Origin: Stenotrophomonas sp. ZAC14D1_NAIMI4_1
GTDB lineage: Bacteria; Pseudomonadota; Gammaproteobacteria; Xanthomonadales; Xanthomonadaceae
Assembly: GCF_003086775.1 (NCBI RefSeq)
Contig: NZ_CP026001.1
Coordinates: 3,810,125-3,874,124, forward strand
Reading direction: 5' to 3'
DNA length: 64,000 nt
Positions 26,148 to 34,822 of the stretch are shown one piece after another (within the stretch, counting starts at the first letter, position 1; every line of letters starts with the position of its first letter). Made by a program: the position numbers and the translations under genes. The notes under the pieces are model-generated. The model had not been told where the DNA came from, did not search any database, and saw nothing but the letters and a program-made list of their open reading frames with translations.

Positions 26148-28661
26148 ATGCACACGATTGCGAAACCCGTGAGTGGCGATCGCCTGATCGATACCTGCTG
26201 GGGACCGGGCGCAGATGAACCGTCGGTCTTCATCCAGTCGCTCGACTACCGGGATGCATTCAACGAGGATTTCGCTCTCAACGCCTACGGTCTGGTGCAG
26301 GGTAGCCCTGAAGACGTACAGGCACTGCAGGGCCGCGTTGTAGGCGTCGGCATCACCCGCCCCGGCAACGGGCGTCGCTGGTTCTGCGGCATCGTCGATG
26401 CCATCCGGTGTACAGCACAGGACGGCGTGTGGCAGAACGTCACGCTGCGGGTCGTGTCAGCGCTGGCCCTGCTGGACCGACGGACGGCCTGCCGCGTCTT
26501 CCAGGACATGAGCGTGCCGGATATCGTGGCATGCATCCTTGAAGAGCACCGCCAGGGTAACGCCAGCATTGCCCTGGCGTTCGACCACCGGCGCTCATTG
26601 CTGGCGCAGCATGACGTGCGCTCGTACTGCGTGCAGTTCAACGAATCGGACAAGCAGTTCATCGAGCGCCTGCTGGCCGAAGAAGGCATCAGCTACCGGT
26701 TCGAGTTCGATCGGGTGGACGGCACGCCGCGCCACGTGCTTGTTCTGAGCGACCAGCCCCTGTTTGATCCTGACGGCGCCGTCGCCCTGCCGCACCGCGC
26801 CGCCGGTACGGATGACGGCACGCCGCATCTGCAGGGGTGGCAGTTGCTGCACAGGCTGATTCCCTCGCGCCACACGCTGTCCAGCTTCGACTATGCGAGC
26901 GCACAGCGCCTGCGCGGCAGCGACGATCTCGCGCTTTCGGCACGTGCCGATCTGGCCCGGAGTGTGCAGGGCCTGGAGAGCCATCAGGCACGCACCCTCT
27001 ATTACGGCAGCAACACCGCAGACATGAACCGCTACGCGCGCCTGCAGATGCAGGCGCAGGAGCTGAGGTCGAGGACGTGGCTCGGCGAGGGCGACTTCCG
27101 CGGGCTTGCCACCGCCGACAGCGTGCTGGTGGAAGGACGACCTGGTACAGCCGGGGCACCGGCGCCTGCGGGCTTCCTCATCAGTGGCGTGCACGTGCTT
27201 GCCACCAACAACCTCCCTGATGCGATGGCCTCCCTCGCTCCGGCAGCTGGGCACCTGCCTCCGGCAGGCCAATGCCTCACCCGGTTCCGCGCGGTGCCGG
27301 GCGATATGCCGCTGGTACCCATGCACACGCGCCCCCTGTTGCGTCCCAATGCGCCCGGCATGCAGACCGCGACGGTGGTGGGGCCGGAGGGCGAGACCGT
27401 GTACACCGATGCCTTTGGGCGCATCCGCATCCGCTTTCACTGGCAGCGTGACCAGGATGAACCGGCCAATCGCGATGGGCAGGACGCGTGGTCATCCACC
27501 TGGGTGCGCGTGGCCATGCCCAGTGCAGGTGACGGTTTTGGCCATCAGTTCCTGCCACGGGTGGGTCAGGAAGTGGTCGTCGCCTTTCTTCACGGCGACA
27601 TTGATCGTCCTCTGGTCATCGCTGGCGTCTACAACGGGCGCCACGCAACGCCACGCTTTGGTGGCATGGGCAGCCTGCCGGCCAACCGCGCCGTGTCGGG
27701 CATCCGCAGCCACGAGCACGGTGGTGACGGATTCAATGAACTCTCGATGGACGACACCGGCCAGGCACTGGGCACGACGCTGCGATCCAGCCCCTTCGAA
27801 AGTGCACTGCACCTGGGCCATGTGGCAACACCACGCCGCGATGGCAACGCGCAGGCACGCGGCCAGGGTGCGGAGCTGCGCACCGATGCGGCATTGGCGC
27901 TGCGCTCGGCCAAAGGCCTGCTGGTAAGCAGCCATGCGCAGACCGGTGGCAACGGCCCGCAGATGGCGTTGCCGGAGCTGCTGGACGTACTTGGCACCTG
28001 CCGCCAGCTGTTCGGCACCCTGGCCGAGATGGCCACGCGCCTGCAGGCCGGCGCACCGGACGCCGATGCCCAGGCAGCGATGGATACGGCACTCCAGGGC
28101 TGGTCGGGGGATGCCGTCGCAGCCAACGAGCCAGTCATTGCTCTGGCGGCATCTGCCGGCCTGGTCAGTGCCTCGCCTGCCAGCCAGCTGCATGTCAGCG
28201 GCCAGCACCACGATGTGGTGGCGCAGGGACGGGTGCAGCACACCAGCGGTGAACGCATGCAACTGCTGGCCGGCAAAGGTCTGTCGATGTTCGTGGCCGA
28301 GGGCGGCGTGCAGGCCGTCGCCAACCAGGGTGACCTGCAGCTGCAGGCCCGTGATGGGCTGCTGGACGGTCATGCGCTCGCCGGCATGCAGCTGAGCACC
28401 GAAAAGGGGGACATCGTGCTGTCCGCGCCCAGCATCCGCCTGGTGGCCGCCGATGGCAGCTTCATCCGCATCGGTGATGGGGTGACGGTCGGCAGCAAGG
28501 GGGCTCTGGCGTTCCACGGTGCCGAGCACCGCTGGGAAGGCCCGGCAAGCGACCACTGGAGCCGCACGTTGCCGACCGAACTCCCGCCGATCTGCCTGCC
28601 CTGCCTGGCCAGAGCGGCGGCCGCAGGCAGTGCCCGCGTGCAGCTGGCGGGCGCGGCATGA
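26148..28661 (+). CDS. vgrG: Type VI secretion spike protein VgrG with DUF2345 extension
   Basis: 837 residues from MHTIAKPVSGDRLID, preceded by AGGGAGG at 9-nt spacing. The N-terminal gp27-like part (to about 390) has VQFNESDKQFIERLLAEEG, SYRFEF and HRLIPSRHTLSSFDYAS. A gp5/OB-fold follows at about 400-510 (VVGPEGETVYTDAFGRIRI, FHWQRDQ, WVRVAMPSAGDGFGHQF, PRVGQEVVVAFLHGDIDRP, GVYNGRH). Then SIRSHEHGG-like GIRSHEHGGDGFNELSMDD and a DUF2345 beta-helix segment from about 610 (ALALRSAKGLLVSS, IVLSAPSIRLVAADGSFIRI). It forms the trimeric tip of the T6SS tube and carries effectors. No T6SS core genes are in the window, so this is a satellite VgrG island. Its stop overlaps the next start (ATGA). 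Confidence 0.95.
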   Translation: MHTIAKPVSGDRLIDTCWGPGADEPSVFIQSLDYRDAFNEDFALNAYGLVQGSPEDVQALQGRVVGVGITRPGNGRRWFCGIVDAIRCTAQDGVWQNVTLRVVSALALLDRRTACRVFQDMSVPDIVACILEEHRQGNASIALAFDHRRSLLAQHDVRSYCVQFNESDKQFIERLLAEEGISYRFEFDRVDGTPRHVLVLSDQPLFDPDGAVALPHRAAGTDDGTPHLQGWQLLHRLIPSRHTLSSFDYASAQRLRGSDDLALSARADLARSVQGLESHQARTLYYGSNTADMNRYARLQMQAQELRSRTWLGEGDFRGLATADSVLVEGRPGTAGAPAPAGFLISGVHVLATNNLPDAMASLAPAAGHLPPAGQCLTRFRAVPGDMPLVPMHTRPLLRPNAPGMQTATVVGPEGETVYTDAFGRIRIRFHWQRDQDEPANRDGQDAWSSTWVRVAMPSAGDGFGHQFLPRVGQEVVVAFLHGDIDRPLVIAGVYNGRHATPRFGGMGSLPANRAVSGIRSHEHGGDGFNELSMDDTGQALGTTLRSSPFESALHLGHVATPRRDGNAQARGQGAELRTDAALALRSAKGLLVSSHAQTGGNGPQMALPELLDVLGTCRQLFGTLAEMATRLQAGAPDADAQAAMDTALQGWSGDAVAANEPVIALAASAGLVSASPASQLHVSGQHHDVVAQGRVQHTSGERMQLLAGKGLSMFVAEGGVQAVANQGDLQLQARDGLLDGHALAGMQLSTEKGDIVLSAPSIRLVAADGSFIRIGDGVTVGSKGALAFHGAEHRWEGPASDHWSRTLPTELPPICLPCLARAAAAGSARVQLAGAA

Positions 28662-29491
28662 ATCCGCTGCCCCCACGGTGGAATGACTGCAGCACGCAGC
28701 CCGGTATCGAGCCGCTGGTGCTGGTGGACGGCGCAATGCAGCGCGACGTGGGCGCACGCCTGGCAGACCGAGCAGGCGACGCCGTCTCGCTGTTTTCAGA
28801 TCTGCCCGGGGCGGCACAGGCGCTCGGCCCTTGGCTGATGTCCCCTGCCCACGCCGTGTCGTTGGGGCTGGACGGCAGCGGCCCGGGAATGAACTGGCTG
28901 GCCAGCCGCTGCACCTTCGGAGAGACGCTCGTGCACCTGCGCCATTGGCTCCGCGACGGCGACGCAGCCGGCATGCAGTACACCCGGCTGGCAGATGGGC
29001 GGGTGCTGCGTGCGGCGATCCAAGTGTGGCGTCCCGCCCAGCTTGTCGCTTTCAGCACGCCGTGGGCCGGGTGGTGGCTGTCAGACCGCGACGGACGGGC
29101 GATGCCCCTGGCGATTCCCCCGCTGCATGCCATGGCTGCTGTGGGGGATGCGTCTCCTGGCTGGGACGCGGACCAGACGGCGGCGCTCGCTGAATCGGGA
29201 TTGGCTGATGCGCTGCTGCAGTCACTGAAACCCACGCTTCGCTCCATGCCGTCAGCTACATCCCGGGAAGCGCGCCACGCTCTGGCGACAACACTGATTG
29301 CCGCAGCACGGCAGCACGGCTATGTCGAACCCAGCGATCTGGCCAGCTGGGTTGCCTGGGGTATGCGTTGCAGTGAGGACGCCGACGCGCTTCGCGCGCA
29401 TCCGGTGCATGCACAAGCGCTGCGAGGCGCGGATCTGTGGATGGCCCTGGGGAATGCGGAGGTCGTTCGACCTTCATCCGATTCAATCTGA
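28658..29491 (+). CDS. DUF4123 T6SS adaptor/chaperone (Tap/TEC type)
   Basis: 277 residues from MNPLPPRWNDCSTQPG, overlapping vgrG by 4 nt. Its start PLVLVDGAMQRDVG, the SLFSDLPGAAQALGPWLMS and LGLDGSGPGMNWLASRCTFG segments, LVHLRHWLRDG, LRAAIQVWRPAQL and STPWAGWWLSDRDGR match DUF4123. These cytosolic adaptors load a cognate effector onto the VgrG tip, and are usually encoded between vgrG and the effector, as here. The likely client is the Tle1-type lipase four genes downstream, or the products between them. Confidence 0.88.
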   Translation: MNPLPPRWNDCSTQPGIEPLVLVDGAMQRDVGARLADRAGDAVSLFSDLPGAAQALGPWLMSPAHAVSLGLDGSGPGMNWLASRCTFGETLVHLRHWLRDGDAAGMQYTRLADGRVLRAAIQVWRPAQLVAFSTPWAGWWLSDRDGRAMPLAIPPLHAMAAVGDASPGWDADQTAALAESGLADALLQSLKPTLRSMPSATSREARHALATTLIAAARQHGYVEPSDLASWVAWGMRCSEDADALRAHPVHAQALRGADLWMALGNAEVVRPSSDSI

Positions 29492-29592
29492 CAATGGAGA
29501 ACACACCTTTGAACGGCACAGATCGAAAGAACGCTTCCCCGGACGCACCGAAGGCCGACGATGGAGACGGAAGTCTGCGGGAGGAAGCCATC

Positions 29593-30228
29593 ATGCTCGA
29601 CTGGATCCTGCTGGACGTGTTGGTGTCCCTGGCCCTGGTCACTCTGGCGGTCTCGCTGCTGCCCGCCTTCCAGCCCGATATCGCTGGCAGCAGGCCCTAC
29701 GCAAGCGAGGAAAGTCCGGTTGGCTTCGCGCTGGTACTGGCAGTGCCCGTATTTCTCATCGTCAATGGCATGCGCCGGGGTTTCCTCAACCACGCCGTCG
29801 CAATGCGGCATGCACGTGCACTCGATCAGATGGCCGTGGGATCCGCCGCCGCCGTGCTGGTGATGGCGTTCGGCTATGCGCAGTACGGCGACGGATATCT
29901 GCGGATGCTGCTGCCCCTGTACCTGCCCGCGGTCATGGTGCCGGCCGGTCTGGTGATCTTCGGCCTGCACTTCCGCGCCAGGCGGGAAGAAGCGAGATGG
30001 GCCCGGGAGCTGGAAAAAGCGGACGAGCGCTCGGCGGCTGAACGTGCCATTGAGGCCCGATCTGCAGGCCGAGCGTGGATCACCGTAGCGCTGTTGACGA
30101 CCGCAGCGTCGGCCGCGTTTGGCATATGCACGCTTGTTCCACACCGCGCTGATGCAGACGCGGGGGAAGAGGATGCTCAGCTCCATTACCCGGTGGACGC
30201 GGTGACCGGAGCCGTTGAGGAGGAGTGA
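29593..30228 (+). CDS. Integral membrane protein of the T6SS island, unknown function
   Basis: 211 residues from MLDWILLDVLVSLAL, with an excellent GGAGG site 8 nt upstream. An in-frame ATG at 29494, 3 bp after the adaptor stop, would add 33 polar residues but has no ribosome site; I prefer 29593. Four hydrophobic segments are seen at about 3-23, 42-62, 80-98 and 105-125 (LLPLYLPAVMVPAGLVIFGL). A charged helix follows (RARREEARWARELEKADERS), then a last membrane segment (AWITVALLTTAASAAFGIC) and an acidic tail. I recognise no family. Position between adaptor and DUF3304 genes suggests a role in effector protection or handling. Its stop overlaps the next start (GTGATG). Confidence 0.65.
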   Translation: MLDWILLDVLVSLALVTLAVSLLPAFQPDIAGSRPYASEESPVGFALVLAVPVFLIVNGMRRGFLNHAVAMRHARALDQMAVGSAAAVLVMAFGYAQYGDGYLRMLLPLYLPAVMVPAGLVIFGLHFRARREEARWARELEKADERSAAERAIEARSAGRAWITVALLTTAASAAFGICTLVPHRADADAGEEDAQLHYPVDAVTGAVEEE

Positions 30229-30803
30229 TGCACGACCGTTCTCGTTCGCCGGGAGGTTCGCTTCTGCTGAAACTGGGTTCGCTGCACCCCGTGGCAAAAG
30301 CAGCGCTGCTCATTGTGTACGTCGCCCTGTCCGCCGTGCTGCTGGTGATCTGGAAGACCCGAGAAGTACCGCAACCCGTGCCGACCTGGATAGGCAGCAA
30401 TCTGACCTCGATGGATTACGAACCAACCGATACGTTTGTTCAGCCGGTCTATGTCAATGGACAGGGAGGCGACAGCGCGGGGACGGGAGGCAGCACCATG
30501 CTGGGTGTCTTGACCCTTCCAGCGCGGTGGCATCCGGGCCTTACCGTTCGCGTGAAGTGGCGGCGCTGCGATCGGAATCTGGACTATGTCCCTGGAGAGC
30601 CCAAGGACAAAGGGTGCCGCTGGGTAGAGAAGGATGTTGCACTCCAGCCCTATACGTATGTGGCCGAGACCTGGCTGCACATCTTTGAGGACGATGAGGT
30701 TCTGGTTATTCCCAGTGCGCTCTCCCCACGCGATCCCGACTATCCCGGCGCGAGACATCCATACAAGAGCTTCGATAAGAAGAGGGGCATTGGTGCTGCA
30801 TGA
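30228..30803 (+). CDS. DUF3304 protein, membrane-anchored copy
   Basis: 191 residues from MHDRSRSPGGSLLLK. A single N-terminal membrane anchor (about 24-43, ALLIVYVALSAVLLVIW) is followed by a periplasmic DUF3304 domain: IGSNLTSMDYEPTDTFV, GGDSAGTGGSTMLGVL, LPARWHPGLTVRVKWRRC, CRWVEKDVALQPYTY, LHIFEDDEVLVIPSAL. DUF3304 genes commonly sit beside DUF2235 (Tle1) lipases of T6SS loci, and a periplasmic lipid-facing immunity role is the usual assumption. It overlaps its neighbours on both sides. The domain is about 86 percent identical by eye to that of the next gene (roughly 18 differences over 133 aligned positions), while the anchor is unrelated. Confidence 0.82.
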   Translation: MHDRSRSPGGSLLLKLGSLHPVAKAALLIVYVALSAVLLVIWKTREVPQPVPTWIGSNLTSMDYEPTDTFVQPVYVNGQGGDSAGTGGSTMLGVLTLPARWHPGLTVRVKWRRCDRNLDYVPGEPKDKGCRWVEKDVALQPYTYVAETWLHIFEDDEVLVIPSALSPRDPDYPGARHPYKSFDKKRGIGAA

Positions 30804-31381
30804 ACAAGCAGAAGATCGAGAAGCTTTGCGAAAGCTCTACTCTGCGCCAGCTCACGACACGCATCAGACCTTGGCGTGGGCCAACCCGCACCCTACCGCT
30901 GATTGTGATCGCAGCGCTCTGCGCATGCGCGCGTGCAGACAGGGCACCCGAGCCGCCGACGTACATCGGCAGCAACCTGACCTCCATGGATTACGAGCCG
31001 ACGGATACCTTCGTTCGGCCGGTCTATGTGAACGGAAAGGGAGGTGACAGCGCGGGCACAGGAGGCAGCACGATGCTGGGCGTCCTCAGCCTGCCGACCC
31101 GCTGGTATCCCGGACTGACGGTTCGCGTGAAATGGCGCCGCTGCAGGCGAAACATTGACTACGTGCCGGGAGAGCCAAAGGACAAGGGCTGCCGCTGGGT
31201 GGAAAAGGACGTATCGGTCCAACCCTACACCTACGTTGCGGAGACCTGGGTGCACATCTTTGAGAACGATGAAGTGCTGGTCATTCCCAGTGCGCTCTTT
31301 CCAAGCGATCCGGACTATCCGGGCGCGTCCTTTCCCTACAAGAACTTCAATGAGAAGAGAGGCATTGGCGAACATGAGTAA
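30800..31381 (+). CDS. DUF3304 lipoprotein, second copy
   Basis: 193 residues from MNKQKIEKLCES; its ATG overlaps the previous stop by 4 nt and its end overlaps the lipase start by 8 nt. After a basic segment (RIRPWRGPTRT) a hydrophobic stretch LPLIVIAALCACARA resembles a lipobox (LCAC), so it is probably a lipoprotein. The mature domain is nearly the same as the preceding copy (IGSNLTSMDYEPTDTFV, GVLSLPTRWYPGLTVRV, VHIFENDEVLVIPSAL). The tandem looks like a recent duplication that kept the DUF3304 domain but changed its membrane anchor, perhaps giving inner-membrane and lipoprotein versions of one immunity protein. Immunity to the adjacent Tle1-type effector is inference. Confidence 0.82.
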   Translation: MNKQKIEKLCESSTLRQLTTRIRPWRGPTRTLPLIVIAALCACARADRAPEPPTYIGSNLTSMDYEPTDTFVRPVYVNGKGGDSAGTGGSTMLGVLSLPTRWYPGLTVRVKWRRCRRNIDYVPGEPKDKGCRWVEKDVSVQPYTYVAETWVHIFENDEVLVIPSALFPSDPDYPGASFPYKNFNEKRGIGEHE

Positions 31382-33362
31382 GCAGCAGATCGAGTTCGCC
31401 TGGCTGCCCGGCGACGCACCGGGCACCCTTCACTTCAATCCTGTAGCGCAACAATTCAGCTCAGGCTCGATGCCTTGTCAGATCACCGCTGAGTTCTCCA
31501 TCTTTTTCGATGGCACGCGCAACCACGCAGATGAAGACAGGCCGAGTGGATCACACAGCAACGTCGCACGGCTTTTCGATGTCTGCCTGGAAAAATCCGA
31601 AACTGGTCAAAGTAGACTCTACATCCCCGGCGTCGGCACGCCGTTTCCGTCCATCGGCGAGCACGAACCGCACCCTCTTGGCGCGCGTGATGGCTTCTAT
31701 GGCGACCGCCGCCTGCGCTATGCCTACCTATACGTCGCCAACCGGATCGCCAGGCTCAGTGGCTACCCGCCCATCGTCGAAGAGAACGAGCAGGCGCTCA
31801 TCCGCGCCATCGAAGACGAGGAGCAGGTGAAGGTCTGGACCACTACACTGGTTGGCATTCTCGCCCACCCCAAGCCCGCCGCACCCCACATTGCCGGCAT
31901 CACCCTGGACTTGTTTGGCTTCTCACGTGGCGCCACTGCTGCCCGCGCGTTCCTCAATCAGCTCATCGACTGGACCGGCGGAAAACAGGCTGCCATCTGT
32001 GGCATTCCGCTGCGGGTGCGTTTCATGGGGCTGTTCGACACGGTGGCATCGGTGCATGTAGCCGACTCGGTGCCCATACTGCCCGGCGATGGTCACTTGA
32101 AGTGGGCTGAGCCCCTTCACATGAAAATTCCAGGCTTCGTCGAGCAGTGCGTGCACATGATCGCTGCCCACGAGGCGCGAAATTCGTTCCCGCTTACCAC
32201 CATCGGCGCAGGACAGGGTGATGCGCCTCAGCGCTTGGAGATCATCTACCCTGGCATGCACTCAGACGTGGGTGGCGGCTACGGCCCCATTACCCAGGGT
32301 AAAGGCACGAACCGTTCCGGCGCCATTCGTCAGCAGCAGCAGGACATGCTGTCGCAGATTCCGCTCAACGACATGTATCGCCGGGCACATGCAGCAGGTG
32401 TGCCCTTGGTTGACCTCGAAACCCTGAAGGAACAGGGGCTCGCAGATGACTTCGCCATCTCCCCCGAGCTTCAAAGTGCGTTTGATGCGCATCAAAGCCG
32501 CCTCGGCAGCTTCAAGGGCGGTGCACCTTTGATGCGGCAATTGCACCATCACTATCTCGACTACATCGGCTGGCGTCGCAGCGTGCTGCGCAGGAACGAC
32601 TACATTGCCCAGCCGTTCGTCCGGCAGTGCAAGCCAGCCTTGATGCAGGACTACATCAATCTCGACCAGTCCAACGTCGAGCTGCACCAGGATGTGGAGG
32701 CCTGCGAGGGCATGGGTGGCACCGTTCGCAGCATGGTGAGTCGCTGGTCCGCGGTCTACGGCTACGCCACCGGCTTTCCGCCCATGCGGGAGATGTACAA
32801 GCGTTATTGGAATACCTCGCCCGATCCCTCGCCCGCCGTCCGCAGACTGCTGGAAGACCACGTCCATGATTCCCGCGCGGCATTCGTTCTGACTGACCCG
32901 CAGTGCCAGCGCGACTACGACAACATGCACAAGGAACTGGAGGAGAAGGATCGACGCTATAGAGATGCGCGGCGCCGTTATGACGAGGTCACGCTGCCGG
33001 AGTATCAGCGACGGCTGGAACAGCGTCCGGCCTCTGGTGAGGACAGGCCACCGCCACCGATCGACCCGTTGAACGTCGAGGACCGGCGGGCATTGAAGAT
33101 CTTCCGTGATGGCGGCCAACCGATCTTCACGGATGCCAGACCGGCATCAGTCATGGATGGCAAGCTCGACGCCCTGGATGCAATTGCCACATCCACCCGC
33201 CGCGAGCCTCGTTGGAGCTACCTGCGTCGTCGTCAGGTGTTTCGCATCACTTCCGGTACAACGACGCCGGTAACGCCTTCTGGACCACTGGCACAGCCGT
33301 CCCCGACAATCAAGCCAGTGGGCATGAGCCGACGCCTTACCTATGCGGATGGCTTGTCATGA
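31374..33362 (+). CDS. Tle1-type T6SS phospholipase effector (DUF2235)
   Basis: 662 residues from MSKQQIEFAWLPGD. The DUF2235 alpha/beta hydrolase domain has EFSIFFDGTRNH near the start, RLYIPGVGTPF, the nucleophile elbow LDLFGFSRGATAARAF (GxSxG, Ser near 184), VRFMGLFDTVASVHV and the late YPGMHSDVGGGYGP with the catalytic Asp/His region. A helical C-terminal part (from ~400) includes MREMYKRYWNTSPDPSPAVR and an acidic, Pro-rich end. Tle1 enzymes are phospholipase A2-type effectors that hydrolyse membrane lipids of rival bacteria, delivered on VgrG. No signal peptide, consistent with T6SS delivery. Position behind VgrG, adaptor and candidate immunity genes is textbook for a T6SS lipase cassette. 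Confidence 0.92.
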   Translation: MSKQQIEFAWLPGDAPGTLHFNPVAQQFSSGSMPCQITAEFSIFFDGTRNHADEDRPSGSHSNVARLFDVCLEKSETGQSRLYIPGVGTPFPSIGEHEPHPLGARDGFYGDRRLRYAYLYVANRIARLSGYPPIVEENEQALIRAIEDEEQVKVWTTTLVGILAHPKPAAPHIAGITLDLFGFSRGATAARAFLNQLIDWTGGKQAAICGIPLRVRFMGLFDTVASVHVADSVPILPGDGHLKWAEPLHMKIPGFVEQCVHMIAAHEARNSFPLTTIGAGQGDAPQRLEIIYPGMHSDVGGGYGPITQGKGTNRSGAIRQQQQDMLSQIPLNDMYRRAHAAGVPLVDLETLKEQGLADDFAISPELQSAFDAHQSRLGSFKGGAPLMRQLHHHYLDYIGWRRSVLRRNDYIAQPFVRQCKPALMQDYINLDQSNVELHQDVEACEGMGGTVRSMVSRWSAVYGYATGFPPMREMYKRYWNTSPDPSPAVRRLLEDHVHDSRAAFVLTDPQCQRDYDNMHKELEEKDRRYRDARRRYDEVTLPEYQRRLEQRPASGEDRPPPPIDPLNVEDRRALKIFRDGGQPIFTDARPASVMDGKLDALDAIATSTRREPRWSYLRRRQVFRITSGTTTPVTPSGPLAQPSPTIKPVGMSRRLTYADGLS

Positions 33363-34822
33363 GCCGCTCTGCCTGGACGCTCGCATTCCTCCTGCTGGCC
33401 GTGGCCTGGTCTGTGCTGATGGCCCTCTATGCGACTGACCCGACAGAGAATGCCGGGGCTGCGGCGCTGGTGCCCTGGCTCGGCGGCGTGATCGCGGCCG
33501 CGCTTGTCTGCACGGCAGGGTACGCGTTGCAGCAGGCGTTCCGGTCTCCGGCTGCCCAGGCTCCGGCCCAGCCTCACGCCCACACCCCAACACGTGCACC
33601 CGCCACGCTCAGCATCCGCGCGTGTCATGCCTGGGTGGCGGGCAGCGCCGCTGCGGAGCTGGCTTCCTCGATTGTGCATCGCAGGCACTCAGTGCCTGCG
33701 GAGAATGCAGGCGCGCCTGTCGACAACGACTCTGCCGAACACGGAATGCAGCTGCAGGTGCAACTGGCCCTCGCCATGGACATGCTTGCAGCGCGCGTAC
33801 CCGATGGCGGTCCGCTGCCGATTCTGACACTGGCCCCTTCCATTACAGAGGCCAGTCGCTATGCCGCCCGGCATTGGCCGGGCCTGATGAAGATGCAATC
33901 CGATCAGCCCGCCCGACTACTGCTGCGCGAACAGGATGTGGATGGGCTCTCACTCGCGCCGCTGCTGCAGAAACTGCATCGGATGATGGACGAGACGCCA
34001 CTGCTGGACAGCATCGCACTGCTCAGCGTCGATGGGCGCCTGATCCGCGGCGACACGGGGCAGCAAGCGCCTCGACAATCTCCTTGCGACAGCATCGTGC
34101 TGCTCTGGATCACTCGTGAGCATCTGCCGTCGCGTATCCGCACTGAAGCCATACCGGGGTCGCGTGTGGATGTAGACGCGTTGCGCATGCCCTATCGTTG
34201 GTGGCGGGACGCCATGGAATCGATGATCCCATCGCGCTTCGCCATACCCGAAACCCACGTTCATCCAAGCTCAACCTGGCACCAGGCCATGTCCGGGGAA
34301 ATGACCGACGGTGTTCCAGAGCGCGCGGCGGGCACCCATGACCCGTGGTACCCCGCGCCGTGGACACACGAACAGGTCGCACAGTGGGAGGCTGCGCCCG
34401 TGTTGGCATCGCTGCCACATCCGGTCTTCATCCCGATCCAGCGGCGCACCGAAGCTCCGGATTCTCATGGCATACAGCAGCAGCGCATTGTGGATGCATG
34501 GAACGCGCTTACCACCGCCCTTCCTCAAGGTGCGTTTCACATCTGGTTCGACAGCCAGGCCGAGCCTGGGTCACTCCGCGCGCTCCGGCGTGCGCTGGCT
34601 GGCCTGAGTGAGCCCATCGACCTGGCCGCCCCCGAACACGCCACGGATATTCACACGGAGGTGGGCGCGCTGGGCAGTGGCTCAGGCGCCTCCTCGCTGG
34701 CCCTGGCCGCCCACAGCGGGGGCAACCATGTGGTCGTGTTTGCTTCCGCAGAAGGATTGCTGCTGCAGCCGGTCCTTGCCCACGCCCCATCAGATGCGTC
34801 GCTCCACAAGGAAATCGCATGA
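33359..34822 (+). CDS. Membrane-anchored T6SS-island protein, possibly a Tla3/DUF2875-like lipase adaptor
   Basis: 487 residues from MSRSAWTLAFLLLAVAW, its ATG overlapping the lipase stop by 4 nt. Two membrane segments at about 5-24 and 37-58 are followed by a Pro/Ala linker and a large soluble domain with LQLALAMDMLAAR, PILTLAPSITEASRYAA, LLDSIALLSVDGRLIRGD, RWWRDAMESMIPSRF, WYPAPWTHEQVAQW and VFIPIQRRTE. I do not recognise it firmly. Proteins of similar layout, with the DUF2875/Tla3 fold, occur next to T6SS lipases and help their loading, so this is my best guess at low confidence. The four-nucleotide overlap shows tight coupling to the effector gene. Confidence 0.55.
   Translation: MSRSAWTLAFLLLAVAWSVLMALYATDPTENAGAAALVPWLGGVIAAALVCTAGYALQQAFRSPAAQAPAQPHAHTPTRAPATLSIRACHAWVAGSAAAELASSIVHRRHSVPAENAGAPVDNDSAEHGMQLQVQLALAMDMLAARVPDGGPLPILTLAPSITEASRYAARHWPGLMKMQSDQPARLLLREQDVDGLSLAPLLQKLHRMMDETPLLDSIALLSVDGRLIRGDTGQQAPRQSPCDSIVLLWITREHLPSRIRTEAIPGSRVDVDALRMPYRWWRDAMESMIPSRFAIPETHVHPSSTWHQAMSGEMTDGVPERAAGTHDPWYPAPWTHEQVAQWEAAPVLASLPHPVFIPIQRRTEAPDSHGIQQQRIVDAWNALTTALPQGAFHIWFDSQAEPGSLRALRRALAGLSEPIDLAAPEHATDIHTEVGALGSGSGASSLALAAHSGGNHVVVFASAEGLLLQPVLAHAPSDASLHKEIA

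Noticed and set aside
29494..29592. Longer start for the T6SS membrane protein at 29494
   Set aside because: It lacks a ribosome site and has weaker codon bias, while 29593 has a perfect GGAGG at 8-nt spacing; kept only as an alternative.
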